Positions 32,201 to 43,105 of a DNA stretch of 64,000 bases are shown here, piece after piece. Position numbers and translations under genes: made by a program. Each line of letters starts with the position of its first letter. The first letter of the stretch is position 1. This DNA is from Haemaphysalis longicornis (lineage: Eukaryota > Arthropoda > Arachnida > Ixodida > Ixodidae): assembly GCA_013339765.2 (NCBI GenBank), contig CM023448.1:326645441-326709440 (forward strand). Reading direction: 5' to 3'. The notes below the pieces were generated by a model, which made no database searches, was not told the origin of the DNA, and saw only the letters and a list, made by a program, of their open reading frames with translations.

Positions 32201-33263
32201 AAATTGTGACAGATTCAAATGTAGATAAATGGGTTTTTTTATTGAAATATCTACCGGAACGGCAAGTACTAATTTTAATCTTAACATTTAAAGACCAACA
32301 TTTGAAAAGTTTCAAAGATGTCTGCGTCTTTAGTAAAAGGAAGCAAACAGTTTTTAGCAAACCAAGAATTTTCACATGAAATATTGCAGCTTTTGCATTT
32401 GTGGAGAAGTTTGAGCAAATAAAAGACGACTGGAATATTTACACAAACCTAGGCCATTGTGCCACAAATGTGCTCCACGTTTCCTTTGCACTGAAAACCG
32501 TTGTCATGTACAAGCGTGCTCACTGACACTAGTAGTTGGGAGATTTATATCCCCTATATGTGCCTCATTCACAGACTGTGTTGCTGCAAATGTGTTTCCT
32601 TTTTTCTTTCTCTTTTTCTTTTTTTTGCAACCATACGATTCCTGTGACTTGAAGTAGCTTCAAAAAAGTCAGTGCCAGAAACCCTGCCAAGGTTTGTCAA
32701 GATACGCTTCGCATATACAAATGACACTTTATGAGGTACTAAGCTACAGTATCAGCTTGGATACAACCTGCTTGTTTCGCTGCTATTCACCCGCACACTT
32801 ACGCTTGTACTCCCAGTTTGTTATGTGCACTATGCGAAAGACACTAACAACCATTAAGTTTTCCTGTGGTCTCCACCTTATGAGGCTGCCAGTGCATTAC
32901 TGCAGGGTTGGAAAGCGTGAGATTTCAGATGTGTCAGAATAGATTTAAGAATAGTAGGCGGGCTTTCCGCAATGTAGCGTATCAGTGTCTATGCAGTGCC
33001 CAAATTTCACATAAATTGGAATTGCCAGCTATGTCTGATGTTGGGCTCCAGGCTTGTCTGCTCAATATCATTTTGTTTATTACAATTGAAAGGGTTTCAC
33101 CAAGTGGACTTTCTGCTCTAGGCCGACTGTAAATCAAGCTGTACACAAAGCAAAAGTCTGGCAGAGTCCTGGAAAGACTATCCTCTTGAAGGGGCAGGTG
33201 TTTGTGCGCGAGGTTAAAACATGGTCATCAGCAGAGTGGTGCAGGAGAAACAGTTGCACTATA
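29290..33263. other. Intergenic, nothing firm
   Basis: A/T-rich spacer. A single transposon-like terminus (cagtaaaacctcgttacaag near 31350) resembles pogo/Tigger ends, but I found no partner. No gene is supported. Confidence 0.45.
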
Positions 33264-33551
33264 GGGTCCGCTCGTTTCACCTGCACCACGAGAACCAGTT
33301 CAGGTGGTGCAGCACTTCGACATTCGTTTCAGTGGTGCAGCTTCCGGTACCTGAACTGCGCCGTTCGATTCACCGGTGGTGCCGATGGGTGCATGATGAG
33401 TTCATGGCTTTGCCTGCGCTCCTTGTTGAGGAGGTGCAGAAGCAGACGAAAAAAGTGCAGGTCTGGTTCCGCTGATTATGCAGGATGGCGGAACCGGCTT
33501 TGCACTGCTGTGAACTGGTTCAGGAGGTGCACGGGTGAATCGAACAGACCC
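33264..33551. repeat. MITE with GGGTCYGYTCG termini (PIF/Harbinger-like)
   Basis: The left end gggtccgctcgtttcacctg and the reverse complement of the right end, gggtctgttcgattcacccg, form inverted repeats, continued by gcacc and gaaccagttca on both arms. ATA flanks both ends (33261-33263 and 33552-33554), compatible with a 3-bp target duplication. It is 288 bp with no transposase. Confidence 0.7.
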
Positions 33552-34621
33552 ATATTCTAGTACACTATAGTTGCACCAGCCAAAAATAAGTGCCCCGCTT
33601 CGTTTCTGTTATCGTTTTTCATTCCAAACTGATATTTAAATCTCGCAGCCTGAAGATTGTGGAGTTTTAACCAAGAAATGCCAATGAATGTACACCTATA
33701 CTGAAGTTATGAAATTTGCCAAAATACACTGTTTCCTGAGTACTACTGGTTTGCGTTATGGCTAAATCCACTAAGGAAATTTCCCTTCAGTATCCGCTAT
33801 TAGCATGCCAAGAAAAACGTGATCTAAAAACAGGAGGAACTAGCACAAATACGGTGCTTTTGAACACTAGCCATAAGTCGGGTCAAGTGCTCCTTGGCAT
33901 TGTATGTGAGGAACATCTGCATGCAGGTGCAATGCAATCAGGTACAACGGGAAACTTTGTGTCTCAGAAATGTGATGGGTGCTTCAAAAATTAAAACCAC
34001 ATCAAGAAGTGAAACCGAGTTATGCCTGCCATGAATGGACGTGAGGGGAGACTCAACGAAAAAACCACAACCACGAAACTTACTGGCCAGTGCTGCTGTT
34101 TTAAAGATGTTGGGCCTGTAGTACTTTTCAGTCATCATGAGGGGCGGCCAGAGGGGCCTGCCCATAGTGACAACGTGCCACGACTGCACCACGTGCCACC
34201 ACGTGCCTCAACATGCACTTAAGTACATGTTGTTTACAGAACGAATGTGCAAGCAGTGTTGATAAAAATGCTCTAAAGTGCATTACTATCATATCCAGTT
34301 AAAAACAAAATGTTTCTTACTTCTCAATTTTACTACCCATAATAACAGTGTTATTGCATTCTGCTAAACTTAACGAACTGAACAGTTAAATCAAACGTGC
34401 ATGGCTGGTCACCACTTGACTTTGCCTGTCACTGTGTTCAGATCAAGTTGTAGATCAAGGTAAATTTAAAACCCTAACTTGCCAAACATAAGCCTCCATT
34501 CATTGTGGAAGTAAACATACACCACAAAACATACGAGAGGCACTACTGCTGACAGCTGAGCTCATGGTGCACAGTTTCAGAGCCCTCGTTCACGGCCCCC
34601 CACCCAAACCTGCACTTCAAT
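33552..34621. other. 3' flank of the Ig-domain gene, nothing recognised
   Basis: No coding exon or repeat with clear ends. It should contain the 3' untranslated region of the minus-strand Ig gene that stops at 34622; no canonical polyadenylation signal was found on that strand. Confidence 0.4.
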
Positions 34622-36866
34622 TTAGGACCCACCATAAAGGCCTGCCCATGCTTGTGGGTGCAGAATGTCGACCAGCCTTTCGGCACTGCTGGAGTACTCG
34701 TCCCCAATATGCGCTTCGCACTTGAGCACGAGCGACCGGTTGTTCGCCAGGCTGGGCTCCGCCGGTAGCTCGAGCCTGGCTACCCCATAGGAGGTGCTTT
34801 CGCCTGCTGGGATTTCAGCTCGATCGGTGACATTCTCGTCCACCTGGGGAGCAGAAAAATGAAGTCAGCTGCAATCCATTTCCATGACCATTGTTCTGTC
34901 TCCCGTGGCCATGCCAGATTGTGTTGGTGCCACCCTATTGCAGTTGCTGTTTACTTTCTTTCTCCTAGCTAGCTCTGACCACCATCATAGGTCGAGCCAG
35001 AATGTAAATCAACCCCACTAACTTATGCATTGCAAATGCAGAAAAAAGTGTATGGCAAGAAACACAAATGGCGAACATGTTTACCATGATGCTTGATTTT
35101 TTCTTGCATTCATTTGAAAAAAGCTTCAGCCTGCACTCCACATTACGCATATGAGCACATTTCTGCTACTACGCTTACCACTTTGTCACTACAACAAGCA
35201 TCATCTTCTGCAATGCACTTGTCCTCTACTCAGACCTGCACTTTGTGCTGGGAGCATTTACAGGAGAGCTGAAGTGCATTGTTGCAATGTGTATGAGAGG
35301 CAGAGCCTCCTCCAGTTCCCTAAGTTGTATCTAACTAGTGGAGATGCACGCTTGTGTTTCATTTCTGAGGCACAGGGCTGTGCTGCGGTATGCATCACAA
35401 CCGATGGGAACTTAGGAGCCAGCAGAGATGCCAAAAATCGCTGACTCCAACGCCAGCATTTTCACTCAATCGGCCATCGAAAGTTCTTGCAATAAAAAGA
35501 AGATTGCAGCACTGTCATTGAACACTGCAGCACACGCGGTCGCAAAATTTACTTCAGCGGAAGGACCATCCTTGAAAGGCGAAATAAAAGTCAGAGAACC
35601 ACATAAAACCTAAACCGTTCCCTCAGAATTCTCCTGACATGTGTGGACTGGCTACACAAGAGCCACTTGGTGGGTGACTGCCTGTGCCTATGACTGTAAA
35701 ATGCCGCTGCCACATGGCTCCATTCATCGTCACAAAGGAACCCAGCTAATTCAGAAACGTTGCTTTCATTGTATTTTTGGTTGGAGTTTGTTGTTTTATT
35801 TCCTCAGCAGCATACATTTGCATCATGCATACGAACTTTTGCGTTAGCAGAGCCACCCCTGCAAGCACACCATTGCTCCACTTTTGTGATCTAATTCTTT
35901 GCAAAAGAAACTGCTGTGTAAAGACTGTTCAGTTACTGGCTATGCAGCCCATAAAACTCACCCTTTCATCATTGATGTACCATGTGAGAATGGGGGCAGG
36001 CTTTGACGGCCCATTGGAGCAGGTAGCGTTGATGGCATCCCCAACCTTGTAGACGGCTTGAAGGTTCTCAATTTCAGGGTCCTTGCTAGGCAGTACTTTG
36101 AAGCAAAAATAAACAAACCACACACGTAAAGTAAGCAATTGGGTAAATAAAACAAAAATAACACGCAAACAGTGACCCTGCATTGCACTGACCCCTTTGA
36201 AAGCCCCATGCTCCAAAGAAACGTAGGTAGCTGGCAACATATCCCAGTTTCTGAGAGGCACCCTAGTGGCACTTCACACTTGGTCAACCTGTCCACGTAA
36301 CTCACCATAAACTTGCAGCTTTTTTTCAGAGATCTTCGTACGATAGCTCGGCAGCTTGACTTTACAGGTGTAGGTACCCTCCGTGGCAATTTCTGATCGG
36401 CTTAGGTAGACATGGCCCTGCTGCGAAACATCCTCCTGTAGAAGGAAACAGAGACAGCTGTACTGCCTTGCTGCATATTTCTCTCCTGAAGTTTCGAAGA
36501 TGAACAGCACCGTTTCCCAGACAGCAAAATGAGGAATCTTAGTGGCAGTGAATGCATCCATGTGGCAGTGAGCCTTAATTAAATGAGCTTACAGAATGTT
36601 ATCGCAACACCGGCCATCCTCAGTGCTTATTTTACTCTGTTGGCATTACGTCTTGCACTGCGCAAATGCACTCACATTGATGTAGACACCTGGGACGCTA
36701 GTGTTGATCTTTGGGCTGGTGCTTGTGGCCAAGTACTGGTAAAACTCTTGGCCATCCTTCATCCAGAGGATGGAGTGTGCACCGGGGGAGCTGCAGTTGA
36801 GCCAGAAGCCACCATCGTGGATGACAATACTGGGAACGGACAGGACAACGCCTTCTTCCTGGTTCT
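34622..36866 (-). CDS. Beaten-path-like immunoglobulin-domain protein (3' exons, partial)
   Basis: Four minus-strand exons with GT-AG borders and continuous phase: 36866-36676, 36435-36306, 36095-35962 and 34843-34622 (stop TAA), together about 225 residues. They form two Ig domains, each split over two exons. Ig1 has Cys in WLNCSSPG, Trp in SILWMKDGQEFYQYL, and Cys in EGTYTCKVKLPSY. Ig2 has Cys in INATCSNGPSKPAP, Trp in LTWYINDERV, and Cys in LVLKCEAHIGDEY. The pattern W-x-(K/R)-D-x-x-E-F-(Y/F)-x-Y, the PGVYIN segment and the KPAPILTW segment are typical of arthropod Beat proteins, secreted or membrane-bound cell-surface ligands in axon guidance (known for the Drosophila family). No membrane segment follows Ig2, so this end would be secreted. 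The signal-peptide exon was not found. The family call is by recalled motifs. Confidence 0.72.
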
Positions 36867-37107
36867 CTGCACATATGTGAGACAGGCAGGCAGTTAACCG
36901 AGATTTCTGCGGGCTCAACTCTCACTTTAGTTCTCGTGACACTGTTTCTCTTTCACCAACTCGCGCTCGAGGAATGTTTTAGCAGCATTGTTAATACAGT
37001 GCCACACACGAGTTAGAAGGTAGCTTTGGCAGTGAAGCTCTTTGTAAGAATGAATGATAGGTCGATCACTACTGCATAGTGCCAATTTAATGATATGGCC
37101 CCCAGCA

Positions 37108-37375
37108 GTGGCGTAGCAAGGATTATTTTTCGGGGGGTGTTATACGGCGCCAGTATTAGCATAAAAAGGAAGATGGCCTGCCGCCAAATAATACCTTAAT
37201 CAGCTTTGTTTTCATCTAGGTCTTTTTTATTTTTGTTTTTACATTTTAAGGAGCAGTGTGTAAATAGCGTGGGTGAAAGAAGGTCAAAAGGAGGAGTGGG
37301 ATGCATCGCTAAGAAAATTTCGAGTGGTGATCTGACACCTGAAATACCCCCCCCCCCCCCCCTGACTACGCCACG
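37108..37375. repeat. Non-autonomous element with CAGTGGCGTAGC-type terminus, copy 1
   Basis: It begins agtggcgtagcaaggatta then tttttcggggggtg, and ends ccccccctgactacgccac, so the ends are inverted. The body (gaagatggcctgccgcca, ctaagaaaatttcgagtggt) is homologous to 53043-53325. Confidence 0.65.
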
Positions 37376-38789
37376 AGTTACTTGGGCCTGCTTCCACGCG
37401 TCTGAAATCCACTTTGCGATAGTTTAGCGGGGACGCTTTTCGCAGCTTTCCCGTGTGCAGCGTATTCTGTCATGTAGTATTAGAACGCCGCAACACGAGG
37501 CATATGTACAGCCGGGCTAGGCTCAGCGTGCGAGAGCGCGTGCCTCCACTTTAGTCTGGCCGAGCACCAGAAGTCAAGATTGCTCCGGCTCATCAACAGA
37601 GCGAGCAGGCGTCGCTGGCAGCCTGAGAAACGTGGGCTTCCTCGCAGAAAATGGGGTGCTTATGGATTTGCACGCAAACGTTCTTTCAAATTTTTTTTCT
37701 GAAAGTAGAAGGGGGAAGCTTAGAAACAGCTTGGGGGTGCTTAAAATCGCGAAGATACGGTAGCTGTGAAACAACGTGGCAAGGGGTCCCTAAAATTCTC
37801 TCATAACTAAATTTATTTGTAACGTGTGCCAGCTTTAGTGTACTACAAACAAGGGTAAAATGGTTGGCTGCAGTGGAAGATATATATTTCAACTCGCTAA
37901 AACCATTGAAAATTAGCGGTTTCATGTCAATCAGGTGCATGCAAGCCCTAATACAGTCATTAGTAAAAACCCAAGGGTACAAAATTCACTTTGTTGTTGC
38001 CTCAGCCTCTGATCACTAACCCCCATCATTTTGTGGTCAATTTAATGCCTTAAATTTGTAGAATCATGCGCTGAGTGCACCAAGCCCTCTGCAGTATTGC
38101 ATACTGTGTCAGCATTCTGCTCCTTTTCTTCCGTTCATCATACTTTAGCATGCGATGACACAGGTCTAAAAAAAATGGGCCGCGTATCTGCTCACTTATT
38201 GCTGCAAATTTCATCGAAAGACGATAGCCTTCTGCCGCCCCTACCACGTAAATGCCTTTCTTCTCATCCCCGCCCACCTCTCAAGTTTTTCTTCTCCCGT
38301 TCCGCGTCTCCCAATATAAACACGTAAACTCTGCTTAAGTGAATTGAATTTTTTCGCGCTCCACTGCACGCACTATTTACTGGAACTCTTGAACTTGGAC
38401 ACAAGGGGGCGCCGCGAGTGCTTTTGGTATTTTGAGGTCGAAACATCTTTCAGAGATGCATTTTTTATTTGCTATCGCAAAAATCAAGCAGCCATGTATG
38501 TTTTATTAAAACAACAATGCAAATGTCAGTTATGTATTGATTTCTTGCCTCAAATATGCCTATCGTTTTCTATGTTGACAAGTATGAACATTGCCACCAT
38601 TTGGAAATGTTTTGCCGACAGAAACATCTCGTTCAAAAATTATTTTAAGTTTTGGCTGGGTGGATGAATCGATGGGCAGACAGACACCATTGTCAGTGCC
38701 TGTATATACCTGTAGGCATTGTACATGAATGTCCTGTGTTTGTAGCGTAAGGTTTTGTGTGTAATTGTAAAATAAACGTTTCCTAAAAG

Positions 38790-38828
38790 AAGACAGACAG
38801 ACAGACAGACAGAGACAGACAGACAGAG
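38790..38828. repeat. (ACAG)n microsatellite
   Basis: Tandem ACAG units with one interruption, next to the dispersed repeat at 38864-38998. Confidence 0.9.
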
Positions 38829-38863
38829 AATTTTCGCGTTTAAATAGCCCAAGAAAGACTTTA

Positions 38864-38998
38864 GTCTTTAAAACGCTGACCAGCCAGCCTTTTAGTGTGG
38901 CTTCACTGCATAGAGGGTCCAAATGCAGTGAAACCAGCTTTGCAGGAGCACCTTTGACAAGGATTAACCTGGTTAGGGAAGTCGTTCAGTATGTACAC
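38864..38998 (-). repeat. Dispersed repeat, copy A
   Basis: Shares atgcagtgaaaccagctttg then caggagcac, and a matching gtctttaaaacg segment, with 41707-41840. Read on the minus strand both copies keep an open frame with similar peptides (APAKLVSLH, then EATLKGWLVSVLKT versus EATLEGWLVDVLKT). This suggests the 3' part of a transposon ORF or its trailer. Confidence 0.6.
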
Positions 38999-40505
38999 TT
39001 AAACCTGGATGTAGCGAAGATGACGAAAGTTCGCAATTTTAGATGCGACGCATCCCTTGCTCTGAGGCATGTCCCTCCTGCGTCGGCGTCGGCGGCGTCC
39101 ACACGCCACCTGCGCATGCGCGACTCTCCTCCACTCTTCTCTCCGACAGCTGTGCGCAACACTCTCACTCCGTCTCATTATCATAAACAACAGCTGCGTG
39201 CGCGCGCTTCGCTCGCTTCGCTCCGCTCCCGTCGCGCAAGTGCGCGCATGCGCGCCTCTCCTCCGCTGTCTCCTCTCCTTCAGGCGCTGTGAATATAAAG
39301 CGGGTAGCGCGCTGCGGCGGTTCAGTCAGCGCTCGCTCTCGTTCAACTCCGCGTGACTTGCTTGACGACTTCCTGCTTGGCTTGATTCTTCCGATGAAGA
39401 CGTGATGGAAGCGACGGTCCCTTCAGCGAGTGGGCTGACACAATCCAATACCAGCGTCAGCGCAAGAGAATCAACCCAATGGAAACGCCAATTGAACCCC
39501 CCGATGCGTCGCATCACATCAGGGTTCCCTCGCGGGAAGATGGCGTAATTTTTTTCGTTACATCCAGGTTTTCGTTACATGCAGGCTTCGAGTTAAGGCG
39601 CGCGGGAATGAAGCAGAAACGAAGGCAAAATGTTAGACATCAGTGATGCTGAACTCACCCTGCATGGATTTATTTCACAGCGAAAAACTGCATCGAGTTG
39701 CGCCTGCTGCTTTCGCACGAACCTAGTTACTACACGGCGCTCCACAGAAGCAAGGCTACTTATCCCCGTATTAACAAACGTAACTCAAGCACCACTTTTG
39801 CCTTTTCACACTTTTCGCGTTACAAGAACCAAACTGACGCCGAAAGGGGGCCTTTTTGCAAACTTGATGGATGCTCTTTACTGCACTCGATCAAGCTTGT
39901 TGGGAGTGTGCTAGCTGGGATACTATGCCATGCGGCAATTTTCTTCTTTCTCGCCAAAGACACAACTTTTCGTTTTCTAGCAGCAGCACTCATCACCGAT
40001 GAACCGATACCACAGACAGAAGTGGAGACGCGCGACTACACGCCGACAGGACGGCCTAGCACCTCAAAACTTCAGTCTGGAACTGAAACCGCACTCACAC
40101 GTGAAAAAAAAAAAAAGTGTGGAGTGTAGTTACTCTTGCTAGCTGGTGCTGTGTCACTCTACACAAGCAAAACCAGATGGTGCTAGCCCCTCCGTTCATC
40201 ATTATCATCATCATGAGGAATTTCGTGTTTAGGCGATTCCAGACGTTTTCATTGCTGCTGGCTCCTTACGTTAGTGCTAATATTCGCTAAACAAGTTCAT
40301 TTCTCCTGTCGATTTTTGAGTAAAAGTGCAAAAAACAGCGACTGATCAGCTCGCCGACTGCGTTACATCAAGGTTAACCGTCGCGACGTTTCGTTACATA
40401 CAGGTCGCAAACACATGGGCTTCAATGGGGGTGGCAATGGGAATTTGAAAAACTTCGTCAAATCCAGAAATTCGTCACATAGAGGTTCGTTACATCCGGG
40501 TTTAA
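38999..40505. mobile_element. Pogo/Tigger-type DNA transposon derivative, about 1.5 kb
   Basis: The left end ttaaacctggatgtagcgaa and the right end ttcgttacatccgggtttaa are near-perfect inverted repeats. Degenerate copies of the same words lie inside (ttcgttacatccaggttttc at 39556; ttcgttacatacaggtcgca at 40391). It has no recognisable transposase. The interior is strikingly CpG-rich (39060-39290) and contains a TATA plus initiator pair at 39294-39326. Confidence 0.7.
39294..39326 (+). promoter_or_regulatory. TATA-initiator core promoter inside the transposon
   Basis: TATAAA at 39294-39299 and an arthropod initiator TCAGT at 39322-39326. The initiator A lies 30 nt downstream of the first T of the TATA box, the standard spacing, in a CpG-rich setting. 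Confidence 0.45.
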
Positions 40506-40659
40506 CTTATGTCATGTATGTATTAATGAAGAGAAGAAAGGAAGAGAAGAAGGTCCACCAGCAGACGTAAATTGTCTCGCCTAGGGACGGACACCGGAAC
40601 GCCTGCTGGCGTAGAGGAGGGGGGATGGGGAGGAAAGAGTAGGGCTTACATGGAACATA

Positions 40660-41561
40660 TACAGGGTGTCCCAGCTATCATGCACCAAGATTTAAAAAAA
40701 GAGCAATGGCATTACTTGAAGAAAGCCCAGTGCACAATGTTGGCAGTACTGTGGAGAAGCGGACAGTATTTTTTTCGTTAATGAGACTTCAGTAATTAAT
40801 TGTAATTAGCTATCTAACTCGATAATTACTGTCCTAATCACTGAAGTGTCAATGAGGCACTCGTAGGTATCCACGAGGGGCATCTAACTGCGGTATTTTC
40901 AGCGACTAACTAATTGCGTACTCATTTATTCTGACTGATAAAGAAAACCCGCGAAATATGAAAAATACCACGTGATGGCGCTTCCGCGCGCATTGTGAAG
41001 CAGCGTCCCCAAACAAGCTGATTGAAAGCAACTGCTTCGCCTGTCACCCGCCCAAAGAGACAGTGCATCACATTGATAATGGCATGCATGGAACGAGCAG
41101 CAACAGCAAGATTCGCGGGGCGCGTGTGCAGATAAGGCACAAACTCGGCCGTGATTTCTTCTTTTTTTCTTTTGTTTATTTCATTCTGGCTAACTCAGAG
41201 GCAGCCTGTTTGAGGGCATTGCTTTACGATGCGTGCGGAGGCGCCATCACGTGGTATTGTTTTATATTTCACGGTTTTTCTTTATCAGTCAGAATAAATG
41301 AGTACGCAATTAGTTCGTCACTGAAAATACCGCTGTTAGATGCCCCTTGTGGGTACCTACAATTGCCTCATTGACACTTCAGTGATTAGGACAGTACTTC
41401 TCGAGTTAGATAATTAATTACAATTAATTAGTTCCCTCATTAAAGAAAAAAAATGCTGCCCGCTTCTCCACAGTACTGGAAACATATGCACTAGGTTTTC
41501 TTCGAGTTACGCCATTACTCTTTTTATAAATCTTGGTGCATGATAGCTGGGACACCCTGTA
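40660..41561. mobile_element. Fold-back element with about 350-bp inverted arms
   Basis: The left end tacagggtgtcccagctatc and the right end gatagctgggacaccctgta are exact inverted repeats. Pairing continues for about 350 bp on each side (for example gtgtcaatgaggcactcgta versus its inverted counterpart near 41360, and ccacgtgatggcgcttccg versus cggaggcgccatcacgtgg). The unpaired centre is about 200 bp. It is non-autonomous. Confidence 0.8.
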
Positions 41562-41706
41562 TAGCACATAGGCAAGATTAACAAGGAACATATATAAAAC
41601 ACATAGGTGAAAAAAAAAAGAGGAGTTAAAGAATTGAGCAAAGTACGAATATATATAAGCACACATATGAGTTAAACAGTTGTGCAAATTCGTCCAGCCG
41701 ACTGTC

Positions 41707-41840
41707 GTCTTTAAAACGTCGACCAACCAGCCCTCTAATGTGGCTTCACAGCACGAAGGCTTAAAATGCAGTGAAACCAGCTTTGCAGGAGCACATTGGA
41801 CAAGGAGGAGCGGGGTTAGGGCAGTCGTCCAGCCGGTCGG
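41707..41840 (-). repeat. Dispersed repeat, copy B
   Basis: Partner of 38864-38998, with the shared words given there. An (AAAC)n run follows at 41868-41892. Confidence 0.6.
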
Positions 41841-42636
41841 AAGAAGACTCCGTGCGACGTGCCATAAAAAACAAACAAACAAACAAACAAACGAAAAAAC
41901 AAAGTAGAGCCGTTTAGAATGCCGCAGAAAATCGGGAGACTTCCTCTGATCGTAACATTCCTGGCCCGCCCGACCAACTGACGGCGAACCCGACACGGTG
42001 CAAGAGGCGCTCGCGATTAGGTTCCCCTGCCAAGAAACGACACGGTTACTGCGCAAGCAACCCGGCGCTGCCGCCTAATGCTCGCTCCCCAGAACGGCGG
42101 AAAAGCGAATGCCCGAGTTTCGCAGCGTTCCAGGCCCGCACGCGTCACTGACCTTGGACTTCGCCGACACGGGGGTGTGTCCTACACGAAGTAAGCAGTG
42201 CGAACCCTTGCTCTCATCTCGTGAAGCTCGAGCTCATGTGGACAGCGAACCGATTGCCAGGAAAGAGAAACTGAGAACAATGGGAACTCCTATGACGGGG
42301 TATAGAAAACTTGAGGAACGGATCTATTTCCGAGGTTCCACCGTTGCCGCACGCTGCCTTGCTGTCGCGATCAAAACTACACTTTGGAATTTCCGAGAAG
42401 CGAAAGGTGTGTTCTCGACAGCGCGTTTTTCAACGATGCTACAGCTTATCGCAAGACGATATACCACCACACTTTCCTCAGCGCGACGTTGTATCAACGC
42501 GAGGCAATCAACGGTCCAAGCTAAAATAGCACCCTTGTGGAGCATCCATGCGGCGGCCACCGAGCACTCTAATCGCGTGCGTGCTTCGTCCTAGCTCGCG
42601 ACCTGGGTACAGGGGAGGGTGCGCGCACACACGTAC

Positions 42637-42844
42637 CTGGCCTGAGGTGCGGCGCTGTGGCCCTGGTGACGAGCTTCTCGGCCACGCGGCGTCCCAGCTC
42701 GGGCACGTCCATGACGCAGCTGATGCGCATGACGCCCTCGACGAAGTGCCGGTCGCGCGCCCACAGTGCCAGCTGCTGCCGCCGATCCTCCAGCGCGCCC
42801 ACGCGGATCAGCTCCACGCGCTGCTCCGTCTCCTCCTCGTTCGG
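42637..42844 (-). CDS. Ig half-domain exon, probably from the same Beat-like gene
   Basis: A minus-strand exon with acceptor cttggcag|CCGAAC and donor CCAG|gtacgt, 208 nt, entering at a codon boundary and leaving in phase 1. It reads PNEEETEQRVELIRVG, then LALWARDRHFVEGVMRISC, resembling the second half of the second Ig domain in the downstream gene (ARLELPAEPSLANNRSLVLKC). Its phase-1 exit fits the phase-1 entry of the exon at 36866. Either one gene has at least two Ig pairs, or this is the last exon of a tandem paralogue, whose frame would run on to a stop near 42569. Matching upstream exons were not found. Confidence 0.55.
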
Positions 42845-42950
42845 CTGCCAAGAAAGCGCAAGGGAACAGGGCGGACGGTGAAGCGTTCGTTGCGCTGTAA
42901 TTGCCACTAGTACCACCGAGATCAGTTGCACACACACACCCATACAGGCC

Positions 42951-42985
42951 GCACGCACGCACGCAAGCACGCACGCACGCACGCA
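42951..42985. repeat. (GCAC)n microsatellite
   Basis: Tandem GCAC/ACGC units with one variant, within the region upstream of the Ig half-domain exon. Confidence 0.9.
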
Positions 42986-43021
42986 CAACGTTTTTTAGAA
43001 TGCGTCACGAAAGTATACGTG

Positions 43022-43105
43022 GGTCGAGTGCTTCCGTAGCATTCAGTAAGCAGAGGTCAAAGGTTCGTATCTCACCAACGGCAGGTTCCTTTTTCCACTT
43101 ATACT
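43022..43105 (+). repeat. tRNA-derived SINE fragment
   Basis: The segment gtcgagtgcttccgtagcat, cagtaagcagaggtcaaagg then ttcgtatctcaccaac has a tRNA-like arrangement with a box B (ggttcgtatctc). The tail gcaggttcctttttcc is a usual SINE body word in ticks, as I recall. Confidence 0.55.

Larger units (their letters stand above)
36867..42636 (-). other. Large repeat-filled intron or intergenic gap upstream of the Ig exons
   Basis: It separates the Ig exon at 36866 from the Ig half-domain exon at 42637-42844. Its content is almost entirely repeats: elements at 37108-37375, 38864-38998, 38999-40505, 40660-41561 and 41707-41840. Confidence 0.6.

Noticed and set aside
42109..42594. 161-codon plus-strand ORF
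   Set aside because: It lies in CpG-rich repeat-like sequence with other frames also open. There is no domain, and composition explains its length.
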